From: Massilia sp. UMI-21
GTDB lineage: Bacteria > Pseudomonadota > Gammaproteobacteria > Burkholderiales > Burkholderiaceae_D
Direction of reading: 5' to 3'
Assembly: GCA_015277795.1 (NCBI GenBank)
Contig: CP063848.1
Location: forward strand, 930,001 to 994,000
DNA length: 64,000 nt
Below, piece after piece: positions 36,755 through 44,915 of this stretch. The position numbers were made by a program, and so were the translations under genes. Position 1 is the first letter of the stretch, and every line of letters starts with the position of its first letter. Under the pieces are notes generated by a model. That model saw only the letters and a list, made by a program, of their open reading frames with translations. It was not told the DNA's origin and searched no databases.

Positions 36755-38500
36755 ATGAGAATCTTCCAATTCGAAAGCATATCGCTGCTATCGCACCGCG
36801 ACAAAAAAGCCAGGAAGGTCAGCTTTCACCCGCACAGGAACCTGATCCAAGGGGAGAACCACACGGGCAAGTCAAGCCTCGTTAAGCACCTCTTCGTAAC
36901 GCTTGGTGCCAAACCGCTGGGAACCCTCGAACAATGGGATCCTCAGACCGTTTCCGCAGTCAGGTTCAAGGTAGACGGTGAATCGTTCACCGTCATCCAC
37001 CATAGTGGTGCGCGCTCGCTTCACGATTCGTCCGGCAACCTTCTCAAGGCAACTGATTCGCCTGCCGCATGGGCAGAAACGTTCGCGGCGCTGGTAGGTT
37101 TCAAGCTCATGCTGACTTCCAGAAAGACAGGGCAGGGCGTATTGGCCGATCCTTCCTGTTTTTTCCTCCCCTTTTACATTGACCAAGATGGGAGCTGGCG
37201 GGAAAAATGGGACACTTTCCCCGCTACGATGCAGTATGTGGCACCGGTCCGCAGCATCCTCGAATATTTCAGCGGTATTAAGCCTGCCGAATACTACGAG
37301 CTCAAGAGCGAGCAAAGTGCAATATCGAAGGAAGCCGACGCGCGTGTCAGCGAGATGAAGCTTCTGGAACGCGCTCGCGGTCGGCTGAGCCAGACTCTTC
37401 CGGTCGGCACCGTCAAGCTGTCGGAGGCGGGCTTCGAAGATGAAATCCGCCGCCTGACATTGGAGGCGAACGAGCTCAACGGCCTGCAAGAAACTCTGCG
37501 CGCTAAGTATGTCCGCGAGGGCGAAGTGGTTGCAAGCATCAACCACCAGATCCAAACCGCCTTCGCGTCGCTGCGGGAATACGCCGGAGACCAGAAGTAC
37601 CTTGCGAACATTGCCAATGCCAATGAAATCGTCTGCCCGACGTGTGGGGCGGAACACGAGCAGTCGTTCCTGCACTACTTGGGCTATGCCGAGGATGCCA
37701 GGATCCTGGAGGAGCTTACGCGTACGCTCCAGAGGGATCTCGTTACCGCGAGACGCCAACTGGAATCGACGAACGGGGAACTTCGGACGCTGCGCGGCAA
37801 CTACGCCAGAATCAACGGGATCCTTGAGCAAAAGCGCGGGGACCTCCGATTCCAAGAGGTAGTGGAATCCCAAGGAGCCCAGGCTGCCCATAGGGCATTC
37901 GACGCCGAAAGAGAACAGATCGCCGGCGAACTGGCAGACTGGAACGCCAAACTTGCGGAAATCGAGGCGCGACTGGGCGCGTTGACCGACAAGAAGCGTG
38001 CCAAAAGGATTGTGGCTGCGTTCAGGGAAGCCTACCAGTTAGCGAGGAAGTCGCTTAACGTACCCGATCCTTCGGGAAATCCAAACCTTGTCAGCAGACC
38101 TAACCGTTCAGGCAGCGGAGGGCCTCGTTTGCTCCTTGCTTACTATGCAGCCTTGTGGAAGGTCTGCCACGGCGAACAGTTAGGCATGTCGATCCCCGTA
38201 GTCATAGACTCTCCGAACCAGCAGGACCAAGACGACCTGAACCTCCACGTCGTCCTCGGGTTCATCGCAGAGAGCCTTCCGGTTTCCATGCAGCTCATAG
38301 TCTGCGTCACGAAACACTCGGACGCTCAGCTCGACAAGACAACCGTTTTCGATAAGAAGTACAGCATGTTGCTCCCCGAGTGCTACGACGAGGTCGAATC
38401 TGATGTCGAGCCGCTCTACCGGCAGATGAATGCCGCGCTGCTGAGCATTCCAATCGACGAGGCCAAGGGAGACAAGCCGGAGGCGGATTCGGATGACTAG
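36755..38500 (+). CDS. Rad50/SMC-like ATPase with zinc-hook cysteines
   Basis: The 581-residue protein has an N-terminal Walker A box (IQGENHTGKSSLVKH, residues 31-45), a coiled-coil from about 180 to 280, a CPTC hook at Cys294 and Cys297, a second coiled-coil to about 425, then SGSGGPRLLLAYYAAL as signature region and VVIDSPNQQDQDD (near 482-494) as Walker B. The plan is that of short Rad50/SbcC-like ATPases. It pairs with the nuclease gene before it. In Lamassu-type systems the SMC subunit senses DNA structures and releases the nuclease; assignment to that family is inference, as a third subunit (LmuC) is absent. A DUF3732-like ATPase is an alternative. Confidence 0.78.
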   Translation: MRIFQFESISLLSHRDKKARKVSFHPHRNLIQGENHTGKSSLVKHLFVTLGAKPLGTLEQWDPQTVSAVRFKVDGESFTVIHHSGARSLHDSSGNLLKATDSPAAWAETFAALVGFKLMLTSRKTGQGVLADPSCFFLPFYIDQDGSWREKWDTFPATMQYVAPVRSILEYFSGIKPAEYYELKSEQSAISKEADARVSEMKLLERARGRLSQTLPVGTVKLSEAGFEDEIRRLTLEANELNGLQETLRAKYVREGEVVASINHQIQTAFASLREYAGDQKYLANIANANEIVCPTCGAEHEQSFLHYLGYAEDARILEELTRTLQRDLVTARRQLESTNGELRTLRGNYARINGILEQKRGDLRFQEVVESQGAQAAHRAFDAEREQIAGELADWNAKLAEIEARLGALTDKKRAKRIVAAFREAYQLARKSLNVPDPSGNPNLVSRPNRSGSGGPRLLLAYYAALWKVCHGEQLGMSIPVVIDSPNQQDQDDLNLHVVLGFIAESLPVSMQLIVCVTKHSDAQLDKTTVFDKKYSMLLPECYDEVESDVEPLYRQMNAALLSIPIDEAKGDKPEADSDD

Positions 38501-38701
38501 GCAGTTCGTGATAGGCCATGCGGGCTTCGAACCTGCGAGCATCGGACCAAAAGTCCGTTCTGTCACCGTAGCCTGGAGGTCACAATAGACGTTTGGACGT
38601 TTGGACGTTTGGACGTTTGAGGTCCGTGCTGCTGAGCGAGGAGCTGAGTGGGGCGGACGTTTGGACGATTCGGACGGTTATGCGAGCGCGGAGATGGTGG
38701 G
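38501..38701. other. non-coding right end of the nuclease-ATPase cassette, with tRNA-like and tandem repeats
   Basis: On the minus strand 38515-38580 shows a tRNA-like pair of hairpins: a T-arm-like segment (38520-38536, complementary to GCAGGTTCGAAGCCCGC) and an anticodon-arm-like hairpin (38543-38557, CGGACTTTTGGTCCG). Acceptor and D arms are not convincing. At 38588-38619 the 8-bp unit GACGTTTG is repeated four times, with a further copy near 38658. Confidence 0.5.
38588..38619. repeat. four tandem copies of GACGTTTG
   Basis: The unit GACGTTTG occurs four times without interruption and once more near 38658 before GACGATTCGG. The latter string also occurs near the ends of the neighbouring cassettes (about 39808 and 41088), so the repeats may have grown from a conserved terminal motif. 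Confidence 0.8.
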
Positions 38702-38832
38702 CCGGGAATAGACCGGACACGAGGACTTCGTGCACTGAAAACAAAAACGCCGATCTGCATGGATCGACGTTTCGTCAAGGATGTTCTTGGTGGCCCGGGG
38801 CGGAATCGAACCACTGACACAAGGATTTTCAA
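38702..38832. repeat. cassette junction c2 (conserved block, hairpin, tRNA-Phe 3'-half copy)
   Basis: CCGGGAATAGACCGGACACG ... GGACTT at 38702-38728, a hairpin AACGCCGATC-tgcatg-GATCGACGTT, and the core from 38788 to 38832 with a single mismatch to the tRNA (CCACTGACAC instead of CCACCGACAC). The distance from block to core is 60 bases. Confidence 0.92.
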
Positions 38833-39668
38833 TCATTCTTGCTATTAAATGGTTTGTCTTCGTCCCCACCAGAAAGAAAGTACTGAAACGCGGGGGATAC
38901 GTCTCCTATATCCAGTGGCAAGATCCGTGGTTGAACCAAGACTGGCGGCAATTCCTTACCTGGCGTTGTGGATAGTGCTTTCAGGATATCTGTGAACTTT
39001 TCTACCTCATCTTCTTTTTTAACCAGTACCGCCTGTATGGCGTCAAATGGCAGCGTAAGTCGATCTCCGGTTTCACGTCTGCGCCCCGTGAAGCCATGTT
39101 CGCCGGCGATGCGCCATTCCACTTCATCAAGTTGATCTTTGCTTTGGATGTATGCGAGAAGATTTAAGACAGGTTCTAGACTGGAATTGTTAAAGAGCAT
39201 TTTCCCATTTTGAACATACAGCTTCGCGATCTGGAGATCGACAAAGAGTCGGTGCAATCGTTTCGTAACTGCCGAAGTTGGGCCCGCATACAAGACCCGA
39301 TCACCACCATTGGCTTCTAGCCATTCCTTACTTACGACGACACCATATGCTCCGAAGTTTGCATAGTGCGGCACCAGGCTGCGGCCCTCATGAACTTCGG
39401 TAAAGCAGATCATGGGAATCTTTCCAGCTATGGTGCCAAGACCGTACATTAATGCATTCAGGTTCAGATCGCTTACGCCAAGTGCGCTGGCACGTTCGCT
39501 TAGCGCAGCAATCGAATAGCTTTGCATTATTTCGATCGACCTCCCATCATTGATGTCTAGAGGAGCAAACTTTACAGGGTGGTCTGTTAGCATGAGCCCA
39601 TCTTTTAATGCCTGTTCAAGGAAGGCAGCCTCATGCATTGTGTGAAGAAAGCGAAGAATCGTGGTCAT
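38829..39668 (-). CDS. AbiGi-like abortive-infection family protein
   Basis: The 279-residue protein shows the pattern of the AbiGi family (PF10899 type): MICFTEVHEGRSLVPHYANFGAYGVVVSKEWLEANGGDRVLYAG in the first half. AbiGi is described as the putative antitoxin half of the AbiG phage-resistance pair, but single-gene versions are widespread. The gene is alone in its cassette. Its stop codon TGA is the complement of TCA at 38829-38831, inside the tRNA-derived core (TTTTCAA). So the last codon is supplied by the recombination site itself. The region is AT-rich. The family call rests on this motif pattern only. Confidence 0.62.
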   Translation of the reverse strand: MTTILRFLHTMHEAAFLEQALKDGLMLTDHPVKFAPLDINDGRSIEIMQSYSIAALSERASALGVSDLNLNALMYGLGTIAGKIPMICFTEVHEGRSLVPHYANFGAYGVVVSKEWLEANGGDRVLYAGPTSAVTKRLHRLFVDLQIAKLYVQNGKMLFNNSSLEPVLNLLAYIQSKDQLDEVEWRIAGEHGFTGRRRETGDRLTLPFDAIQAVLVKKEDEVEKFTDILKALSTTPGKELPPVLVQPRILPLDIGDVSPAFQYFLSGGDEDKPFNSKND

Positions 39669-39846
39669 ACTTTTTTCCTAGGACGTCTAAATACAACATC
39701 ATAGTTGCTTTTGTGCATCTTCGCTACGACGAGTGGCCTGCGCTGTAGTAGCGACCTACCATAATCGGACGATTGAAGTAGGGCTCTCTGGGACGAAGGG
39801 ATGCGCTGGACGATTCGAACGGATGTCTGGGCTGGGGGACGGTAGG

Positions 39847-39977
39847 CCTGAAATGGCCCGGACACGGGGACTACATCTCCGGAAAACAAAAACGCCGATC
39901 TGCATGGATCGGCGTTTCGTGAGGTATGTTCTTGGTGGCCCGGGGCGGAATCGAACCACCGACACAAGGATTTTCAA
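39847..39977. repeat. cassette junction c1 (conserved block, hairpin, tRNA-Phe 3'-half copy)
   Basis: CCTGAAATGGCCCGGACACG ... GGACTA at 39847-39873, a hairpin AACGCCGATC-tgcatg-GATCGGCGTT, and a perfect 45-bp core from 39933 to 39977. Block and core are 60 bases apart. The 409 bases between the genes at 39668 and 40078 hold nothing else that I can recognise. Confidence 0.93.
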
Positions 39978-40077
39978 CAATTGTCTCTAGGATTTTCACC
40001 CAACTGGGCATATTGACTGTAGCTTGCTGTGATGTCAAAGGCCAACCTACGAACGTTATGTGACGTTTGCGGCGAGA

Positions 40078-40974
40078 CTAGAGTGTGATAATGGTACTAC
40101 CCGAACTCTCGAAAATCTCTTTCTTGTGTGCGTCGAACAACAGGTCATCTTTCGCTAGCTGATCAATGCTCATGCGGCCAAGAACAAGCTGTTCGACAAG
40201 CCACCAGTAAGAACAAAGTTGGTCGTGAATCGCGGGATCAATATCCTTTCCTCGAACAAGGTCTGTACCGAGCACGAAATTTCTATCCTCTCTGTAGATC
40301 GCGTTTGCGAGCTGATAATAATCATTGCAGAGGTCAAAATAGACTAGCGGTACTTCGTACTTTGCGCGCCGAATGTCGCTACGATAAATATACTGGAACC
40401 CATTCATACTAACCTTGAGTTGTAGCCCCGCCGAATATCCTGCAGCCCTACCATTTAGCAGTGTTTGTAGTTCTTGCCTCACATTACTGCGATGGATCCA
40501 AATCACATCTCGTTGAGTGTCACTTGGCTGATACTTGTGAAGGTATTTTTGGCGAGTTGTTTCGAGCCCTGTTCCTATCGCTATATATTGATCCAAGGAA
40601 TGATGGACATACGCTCCCCTTCGACCGATTTGCCCCCAGCGACGATTTGCATAAACGTCGGAATTGCAGCTGCGAACGATTAGTGCTTCTGCAATTTTCC
40701 CAAGCAACTGCATCACTTTATTTCGCACATCTTCTTCATTGGCTACGATAAGAATCTTGGAACGTAGCAAGCCGTCTTCATCAACAGAAACCAAATTAAG
40801 TTCGTCTGTCAAAATTTCGAGTAAATCGTGCCCGTAACCATGGCGCATCAGTTCAATGTCACGTGGGCCACGTTGCCACTGATCTAAAGACTGTATTGAG
40901 GATTGATCAATCCTCCCATCAGGGAGCATTTTAGCGACGACTAATCTCGTGTCTCGGGTTGTTTTTTGCACCAT
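40078..40974 (-). CDS. uncharacterised protein, single gene of the tRNA-proximal cassette
   Basis: The 298-residue protein has no signal peptide or membrane helix. It contains GYSAGLQLKVSMNGFQYIYRSDIRRAKYEVPLVYFDLCNDYYQL (about residues 178-221), where the spaced acidic and QxK-like residues (LQLKVS) resemble the core of PD-(D/E)xK nucleases; this is a weak hint only. The start at 40974 is the first ATG of the frame. It is AT-rich and alone in the youngest cassette, whose neighbours carry defence genes, so a single-gene defence function is a fair hypothesis. I do not recognise the family. Confidence 0.6.
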   Translation of the reverse strand: MVQKTTRDTRLVVAKMLPDGRIDQSSIQSLDQWQRGPRDIELMRHGYGHDLLEILTDELNLVSVDEDGLLRSKILIVANEEDVRNKVMQLLGKIAEALIVRSCNSDVYANRRWGQIGRRGAYVHHSLDQYIAIGTGLETTRQKYLHKYQPSDTQRDVIWIHRSNVRQELQTLLNGRAAGYSAGLQLKVSMNGFQYIYRSDIRRAKYEVPLVYFDLCNDYYQLANAIYREDRNFVLGTDLVRGKDIDPAIHDQLCSYWWLVEQLVLGRMSIDQLAKDDLLFDAHKKEIFESSGSTIITL

Positions 40975-41128
40975 TTACATTTTTTGATGGTAGGTCAGCC
41001 CATACTCTATCTCATATGATTGGAGTAGATAAACTTTATGGCGATTTAGTCGAAGTCGGCGCTGACCTGCGACGTGTAGAGCGTATCAGACGATTCGGTC
41101 GGTTGCCGGGGGCTGGGGCGGGCGGTGG

Positions 41129-41155
41129 GCCGGAAATAGACCGGACACGAGGACT
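41129..41155. repeat. conserved block next to the intact tRNA-Phe
   Basis: CCGGAAATAGACCGGACACG followed by AGGACTT is the best-kept form of the block found before junctions c1-c3, here 61 bases before the 3' end of the complete tRNA gene. It also resembles an imperfect version of the tRNA 3' half (GACACxAGGAxTT), so it may be an accessory recombinase site. Confidence 0.75.
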
Positions 41156-41172
41156 TCTTGCGTCGAAAACAA

Positions 41173-41200
41173 AAACGCCGATCTGCATGGATCGGCGTTT
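41173..41200 (-). terminator. terminator of tRNA-Phe
   Basis: On the minus strand, 16 bases after the tRNA 3' end, an 11-bp stem (AAACGCCGATC / GATCGGCGTTT) with a 6-base loop is followed by a T-rich tract (TTTTTGTTTT in RNA sense). The same hairpin, partly with other stem bases, is found at every junction of the array. Confidence 0.88.
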
Positions 41201-41215
41201 CGTCAAGAATGTTCT

Positions 41216-41291
41216 TGGTGGCCCGGGGCGGAATCGAACCACCGACACAAGGATTTTCAATCCTCTGCTCTACCAACTGAGCTACCAGGCC
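41216..41291 (-). tRNA. tRNA-Phe (GAA)
   Basis: Read on the minus strand the 76-nt gene starts GGCCTGGTAGCTCAGTTGG and ends with an encoded CCA. The anticodon loop is TTGAAAA (anticodon GAA). D, anticodon, T and acceptor stems all pair. Bases 41216-41260 form the core that recurs at the cassette junctions. It is identical over its full length to the second copy at 63708-63783. Confidence 0.97.
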
Positions 41292-41391
41292 AAGGGCTCG
41301 CATTCTAGCACAGGCATTGGCGCGGCGGTAGGTTCTCATGCGAAATTGTTCTCATGCGAAATCCGCTCGCGCAACATCGACCAGGCCAGTC

Positions 41392-41958
41392 CTATTGCCC
41401 CTGCCTGGTCGGCTGCAGCCGGCTCAGGTCCAGCCCCTGGGCGGCCAGCCGGCCCAGCAAGGCATTGTAGGCAGCCGGGGCGACCTGGGGCGTGCGCGAC
41501 AGGATCCACAGGTATTCGCGCTCCGGCTCGCTGACGGCGGCCAGCTGGTAGTCCGGATCGAGGTCGATCACCCAGTAGTCGCCCCAGACCATCGGCAGCC
41601 AGGACAGGACGGCCGGTGCGAAGCGTACTTCCAGCTTGGGAGAGGTCGGACCGCCCAGCTGGCGCGCCACGCCCTTGGCCGTGTCGGTGCTGCCGTCGTC
41701 CAGCCGGCAGCGGTTGAGCACGTCGACGCGGCCGTCCTCGCGCAGGCTGTAGGTGGCGGTAGTGAAACCGACGCACTTCTTCTGGAAGGTATTCGGGAAT
41801 TTCGCGATCTCGTACCAGGTGCCCATGTAGCGCTTCACATCGAGGGACGGAATAGCCACGAGCGGATTGGCGGCGCCTGCTGCCTGGTCCGCGGCGCGGA
41901 CGACAGGGGACGATAACAACAGGGCCACGAACAGCGGTGCAAGCAGGACGGTTTTCAT
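41392..41958 (-). CDS. blc: bacterial lipocalin
   Basis: The 188-residue protein has a signal peptide (MKTVLLAPLFVALLLSSPVVRA) and the lipocalin signature LDVKRYMGTWYEIAKFPNTFQKKC, then ATYSLREDGRVDVLNRCR, KLEVRF and WGDYWVIDLDPDYQ. Blc-type proteins bind lipids in the envelope. No lipobox cysteine is seen at the cleavage site, so it is probably periplasmic and soluble. GGAG lies upstream of the ATG at 41958; the longer frame is not needed. It lies just left of the chemotaxis receptor gene. Confidence 0.9.
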   Translation of the reverse strand: MKTVLLAPLFVALLLSSPVVRAADQAAGAANPLVAIPSLDVKRYMGTWYEIAKFPNTFQKKCVGFTTATYSLREDGRVDVLNRCRLDDGSTDTAKGVARQLGGPTSPKLEVRFAPAVLSWLPMVWGDYWVIDLDPDYQLAAVSEPEREYLWILSRTPQVAPAAYNALLGRLAAQGLDLSRLQPTRQGQ

Positions 41959-42060
41959 GCGCGCTCCGGAAAATGATCGAACCTCGATGGTAACGGCGCC
42001 TGCCGTGCGCCGACGCACGGCAGGCTGTTCAGCCGACCCGGTCGAGCAGTCTCGGGATCG

Positions 42061-43755
42061 TCAGAACTCCTCCCACTCGGCCTCGGCCGCCTTGCGCCCG
42101 GCTGCGGTGGCAGGGGCAGGGCGGCGTGACGGCCTGGCGCCCCTGGCCGGTTCCGTCGGCGCCGCACGCCTGGCGGACGGCGACCCGGACTCAGCGCCGT
42201 GCCTGGTGTCTGCCTGCGCTTCGTTTTTGCGCGGCGCGCTCACGCGCGGCGCCGGCTTGACTGCCGCGGCGGCGCGTGACGGGCGCGCGGCCAGCTTGAA
42301 CACGGCCATCATCTGGCCCAGGCGCGCGGCCTGTTCCCGCACCGATTCGGTGGCGGCCGCCGATTCTTCCACGAGGGCGGCATTCTGCTGGGTGACCTTG
42401 TCCATGTCCGCCACTGCCCGGTGCACCTGCTGGATGCCGGTCGCCTGTTCCGTGCTCGAATCGACGATTTCGCCCATGATGGCGGTCACCCGCGCGATGC
42501 CCTCGACGATGCCGGTCATGGTCGTGCCGGCGCGGCCTGCCAGGTCGGCGCCCAGCGACACGCGCCGGGTCGAGTCGTCGATCAGCTCCTTGATTTCCTT
42601 CGCCGCCGCCGCCGAGCGCTGGGCCAGGCTGCGCACCTCGCCGGCCACCACGGCGAAGCCGCGCCCCTGTTCGCCGGCGCGCGCCGACGAGGCATTGATC
42701 GCGCCCATGGTATCGACCAGCTGGCCGACCATCGCGCCGCCCTGCTGCGCCACCGTCGAGGCGGCGAGCGCGAGCCCGTTCGCTGCTTCGGCGCTGGCGG
42801 CGCTGTGCTGGACCGCGTGCGCCAGCTCGTTCATCGAGGAGGCGGTCTGTTCCAGTGCCGCCGCCTGGCTCTCGGTGCGGCGCGACAGTTCCTGCGCTTC
42901 GCCGGCCATGGCCGCCACCGAGGCGCCGATGGTGTTGGTGCCGGCGCGCACCCGGCCGGCGATGTCGGCCAGGCTGTCGCGCATGCGCAGCAGCGCATGC
43001 AGCAGGCTGGACTGGTCGTCGGGATGCAGGTCGACCCGCACCTCCAGGTTGCCGGCAGCAATCTCGCCGGCCACGCGCGCCGCCTCCGCCGGCTCGCCGC
43101 CCAAGCGGCGGAACAGCGCGCGTGCGAACAGCATGGATGCCGCGATGCTGCCGGCCAAGCTGACCAGCCACAGGGCGACCAGCATGGTCGTGCTGTCGCC
43201 GGCGTCGTCCAGCACCGCCCGGGCGCCGGCGTCGATGGCCTTGTGCTGCAGCGCCTGCAGCGCCGACACCCCGTCCAGGTAGCGCTGGGTGGCCGGCACG
43301 AAGGCGCGCTCGTACATCGCCATCGCTTCGGGCGCACGGCCGTCGGCCTTCAGCTGCATGACCTGGTCGCGGCTGGCGATGTACTGGCTGCGTGCCTCGG
43401 CGATGGCGTCGAACAAGGTCTTCTCGTCGGGCGTGTCGAGCAGGGCGCCGACCTGTTCCTGCAGGGCGCTGGTGCGCCGGCTCGACTCGGTGCTCTCGGC
43501 CGCGAAGACCCGGGCCAGTTCCAGGTCGGCCGAACGGGCGACCGCGGCGGTGCGCTTGGCCGAGACCGAGGTGTTGAGCAGCCACTGCGCGCTCAGGCGT
43601 TCCTTGGCCAGCGGGCGCTGGGTGAGCGCTTCGCTTGCTCCGGCCATGACCTGCAGGCGCCAGATCGCGACGCCGGTCGCCAGGGCGGAGATCAGGATGA
43701 CGAACGCAAAAGCGCTGCGTAGTTGGGCACGAACACTGGATACGGCATTGGACAC
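42061..43755 (-). CDS. methyl-accepting chemotaxis protein lacking the conserved hairpin tip
   Basis: The 564-residue protein starts at GTG 43755 behind GGGAGCC. It has two membrane helices (about residues 12-33 and 190-212) around a four-helix-bundle sensor domain, a HAMP domain ([24 protein letters not shown]) and a signalling domain. In the latter, MGAINASS is joined directly to [24 protein letters not shown]. Related receptors carry about 28 residues in between, ending in IAFQTNILALNAAVEA, the most conserved part of all receptors and the CheA/CheW contact. The loss is in frame. The protein may still sense and dimerise but should not form a normal signalling tip. A Pro/Ala/Arg-rich tail ends it. 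Confidence 0.88.
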   Translation of the reverse strand: MSNAVSSVRAQLRSAFAFVILISALATGVAIWRLQVMAGASEALTQRPLAKERLSAQWLLNTSVSAKRTAAVARSADLELARVFAAESTESSRRTSALQEQVGALLDTPDEKTLFDAIAEARSQYIASRDQVMQLKADGRAPEAMAMYERAFVPATQRYLDGVSALQALQHKAIDAGARAVLDDAGDSTTMLVALWLVSLAGSIAASMLFARALFRRLGGEPAEAARVAGEIAAGNLEVRVDLHPDDQSSLLHALLRMRDSLADIAGRVRAGTNTIGASVAAMAGEAQELSRRTESQAAALEQTASSMNELAHAVQHSAASAEAANGLALAASTVAQQGGAMVGQLVDTMGAINASSARAGEQGRGFAVVAGEVRSLAQRSAAAAKEIKELIDDSTRRVSLGADLAGRAGTTMTGIVEGIARVTAIMGEIVDSSTEQATGIQQVHRAVADMDKVTQQNAALVEESAAATESVREQAARLGQMMAVFKLAARPSRAAAAVKPAPRVSAPRKNEAQADTRHGAESGSPSARRAAPTEPARGARPSRRPAPATAAGRKAAEAEWEEF

Positions 43756-43997
43756 GTTGGCTCCCGGTGGTGGTGGGCTTCCAGGCTGGTGCGGCCTGCC
43801 CCGGAGCGGGGCGGCGGCGCACCGCGTCGGCGGTGCTGTCATGGATGGACCGCAGTTCATTGCCATAAGGCAAAATATAGACCGGAAGTAATGAAGTTGC
43901 TCAATGAATGCGCAGCCGATGCGACCGAAGGTTTTGCATATATCGATCTGTGATGTAAATCGTTGGCGGGCGGCGCAAAAGCGCTTAGGCTGGCGGC

Positions 43998-44915
43998 ATG
44001 AACAGCGATTTTCCAAGCTCCACCGGCTCGGTGCAGTGGCACCTGGGCCCGATCATCGACGCGCTGCGCACCTCGCGCGAGTCGACCCACAACATCCGCC
44101 ACCAGGGCCGCGTGCGCGAACTGCCTTCGCGCGAGGTGCTGGGGCAGGTGGTGGGCGGCGTCTCGGCGGCGCTGTTTCCCACCCATTACGGGCGCCCCGA
44201 CCTGAACGACGAGAGCATCGACTACTTCGTCGGCGACACGCTCAACGTCACGCTCGACCGGCTGGTCGGGCAGGTACGGCGCGCGCTGCGCTTCTCGCCC
44301 CAGTTCGAGGAAGCCGCCGAAGCGCAGCTTGCCGAGCGCGCGCAGGCGATCACGCGCGAATTCGCCGCCAGCCTGCCGGCGATCCGCGCGCTGCTGGTGT
44401 CCGACGTGCAGGCCGCGCTGGCGGGCGACCCGGCGGCCAGCTCGGTGGCCGAGATCATGCTGTGCTATCCCGGCACCCTCGCCATCCTGTATCACCGCCT
44501 GGCGCACTGCCTGCACCGCCTCGGCGTGCCCTTCCTGGCGCGCCTGATCGCCGACATCGGCCACTCGCTCACCGGCATCGACATCCACCCGGCGGCCAGC
44601 ATCGGCGGCAGCTTCTTCATCGACCACGGCACCGGCGTGGTGATCGGCGAGACCGCCATCATCGGCGAGCGCGTGCGCCTGTACCAGGCGGTGACCCTGG
44701 GCGCCAAGCGCTTCCCGGTGGACCCCAGCGGCGCCCTGGTCAAGGGCGCGCCGCGCCACCCGATCGTCGAGGACGACGTGGTCATCTACGCCGGCGCCAC
44801 GGTGCTGGGTCGCATCACGGTGGGCGCCGGCTCGACCATCGGCGGCAACGTCTGGCTGACGCAGAGCGTCCCGCCGGGCAGCAACGTGTCGCAGGCACAG
44901 TCACGGAATACCTGA
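43998..44915 (+). CDS. epsC: serine O-acetyltransferase, EpsC type
   Basis: The 305-residue protein has an N-terminal helical domain and a C-terminal left-handed beta-helix with hexapeptide repeats: [56 protein letters not shown], then [28 protein letters not shown]. The catalytic His and Asp lie in GIDIHPAA and FIDHGTG. It makes O-acetylserine from serine and acetyl-CoA for cysteine synthesis. The gene ends inside a triple 14-bp tandem repeat. Confidence 0.92.
   Translation: MNSDFPSSTGSVQWHLGPIIDALRTSRESTHNIRHQGRVRELPSREVLGQVVGGVSAALFPTHYGRPDLNDESIDYFVGDTLNVTLDRLVGQVRRALRFSPQFEEAAEAQLAERAQAITREFAASLPAIRALLVSDVQAALAGDPAASSVAEIMLCYPGTLAILYHRLAHCLHRLGVPFLARLIADIGHSLTGIDIHPAASIGGSFFIDHGTGVVIGETAIIGERVRLYQAVTLGAKRFPVDPSGALVKGAPRHPIVEDDVVIYAGATVLGRITVGAGSTIGGNVWLTQSVPPGSNVSQAQSRNT

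Larger units (their letters stand above)
28232..41260. mobile_element. tandem cassette array anchored at tRNA-Phe
   Basis: From the intact tRNA-Phe gene leftwards, copies of the tRNA 3' half recur at 39933, 38788, 35395, 31377, 29922 and (decayed) 28311. They cut the region into cassettes of about 1.28, 1.15, 3.39, 4.02, 1.46 and 1.61 kb. Each has its own gene or small operon, the younger ones AT-rich compared with the chromosome. The repeat covers the tRNA from the anticodon to the CCA end plus its terminator, which is the usual target of tyrosine recombinases. Sequence decay grows with distance from the tRNA, as expected when each new insertion goes in at the intact gene. No integrase, relaxase or phage gene is present, so mobilisation must come from elsewhere. 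Confidence 0.8.

Noticed and set aside
28232..41291. Prophage or conjugative island
   Set aside because: No integrase, relaxase, type IV secretion, capsid, terminase or portal gene is visible; units are too small and each is flanked by its own tRNA repeat.
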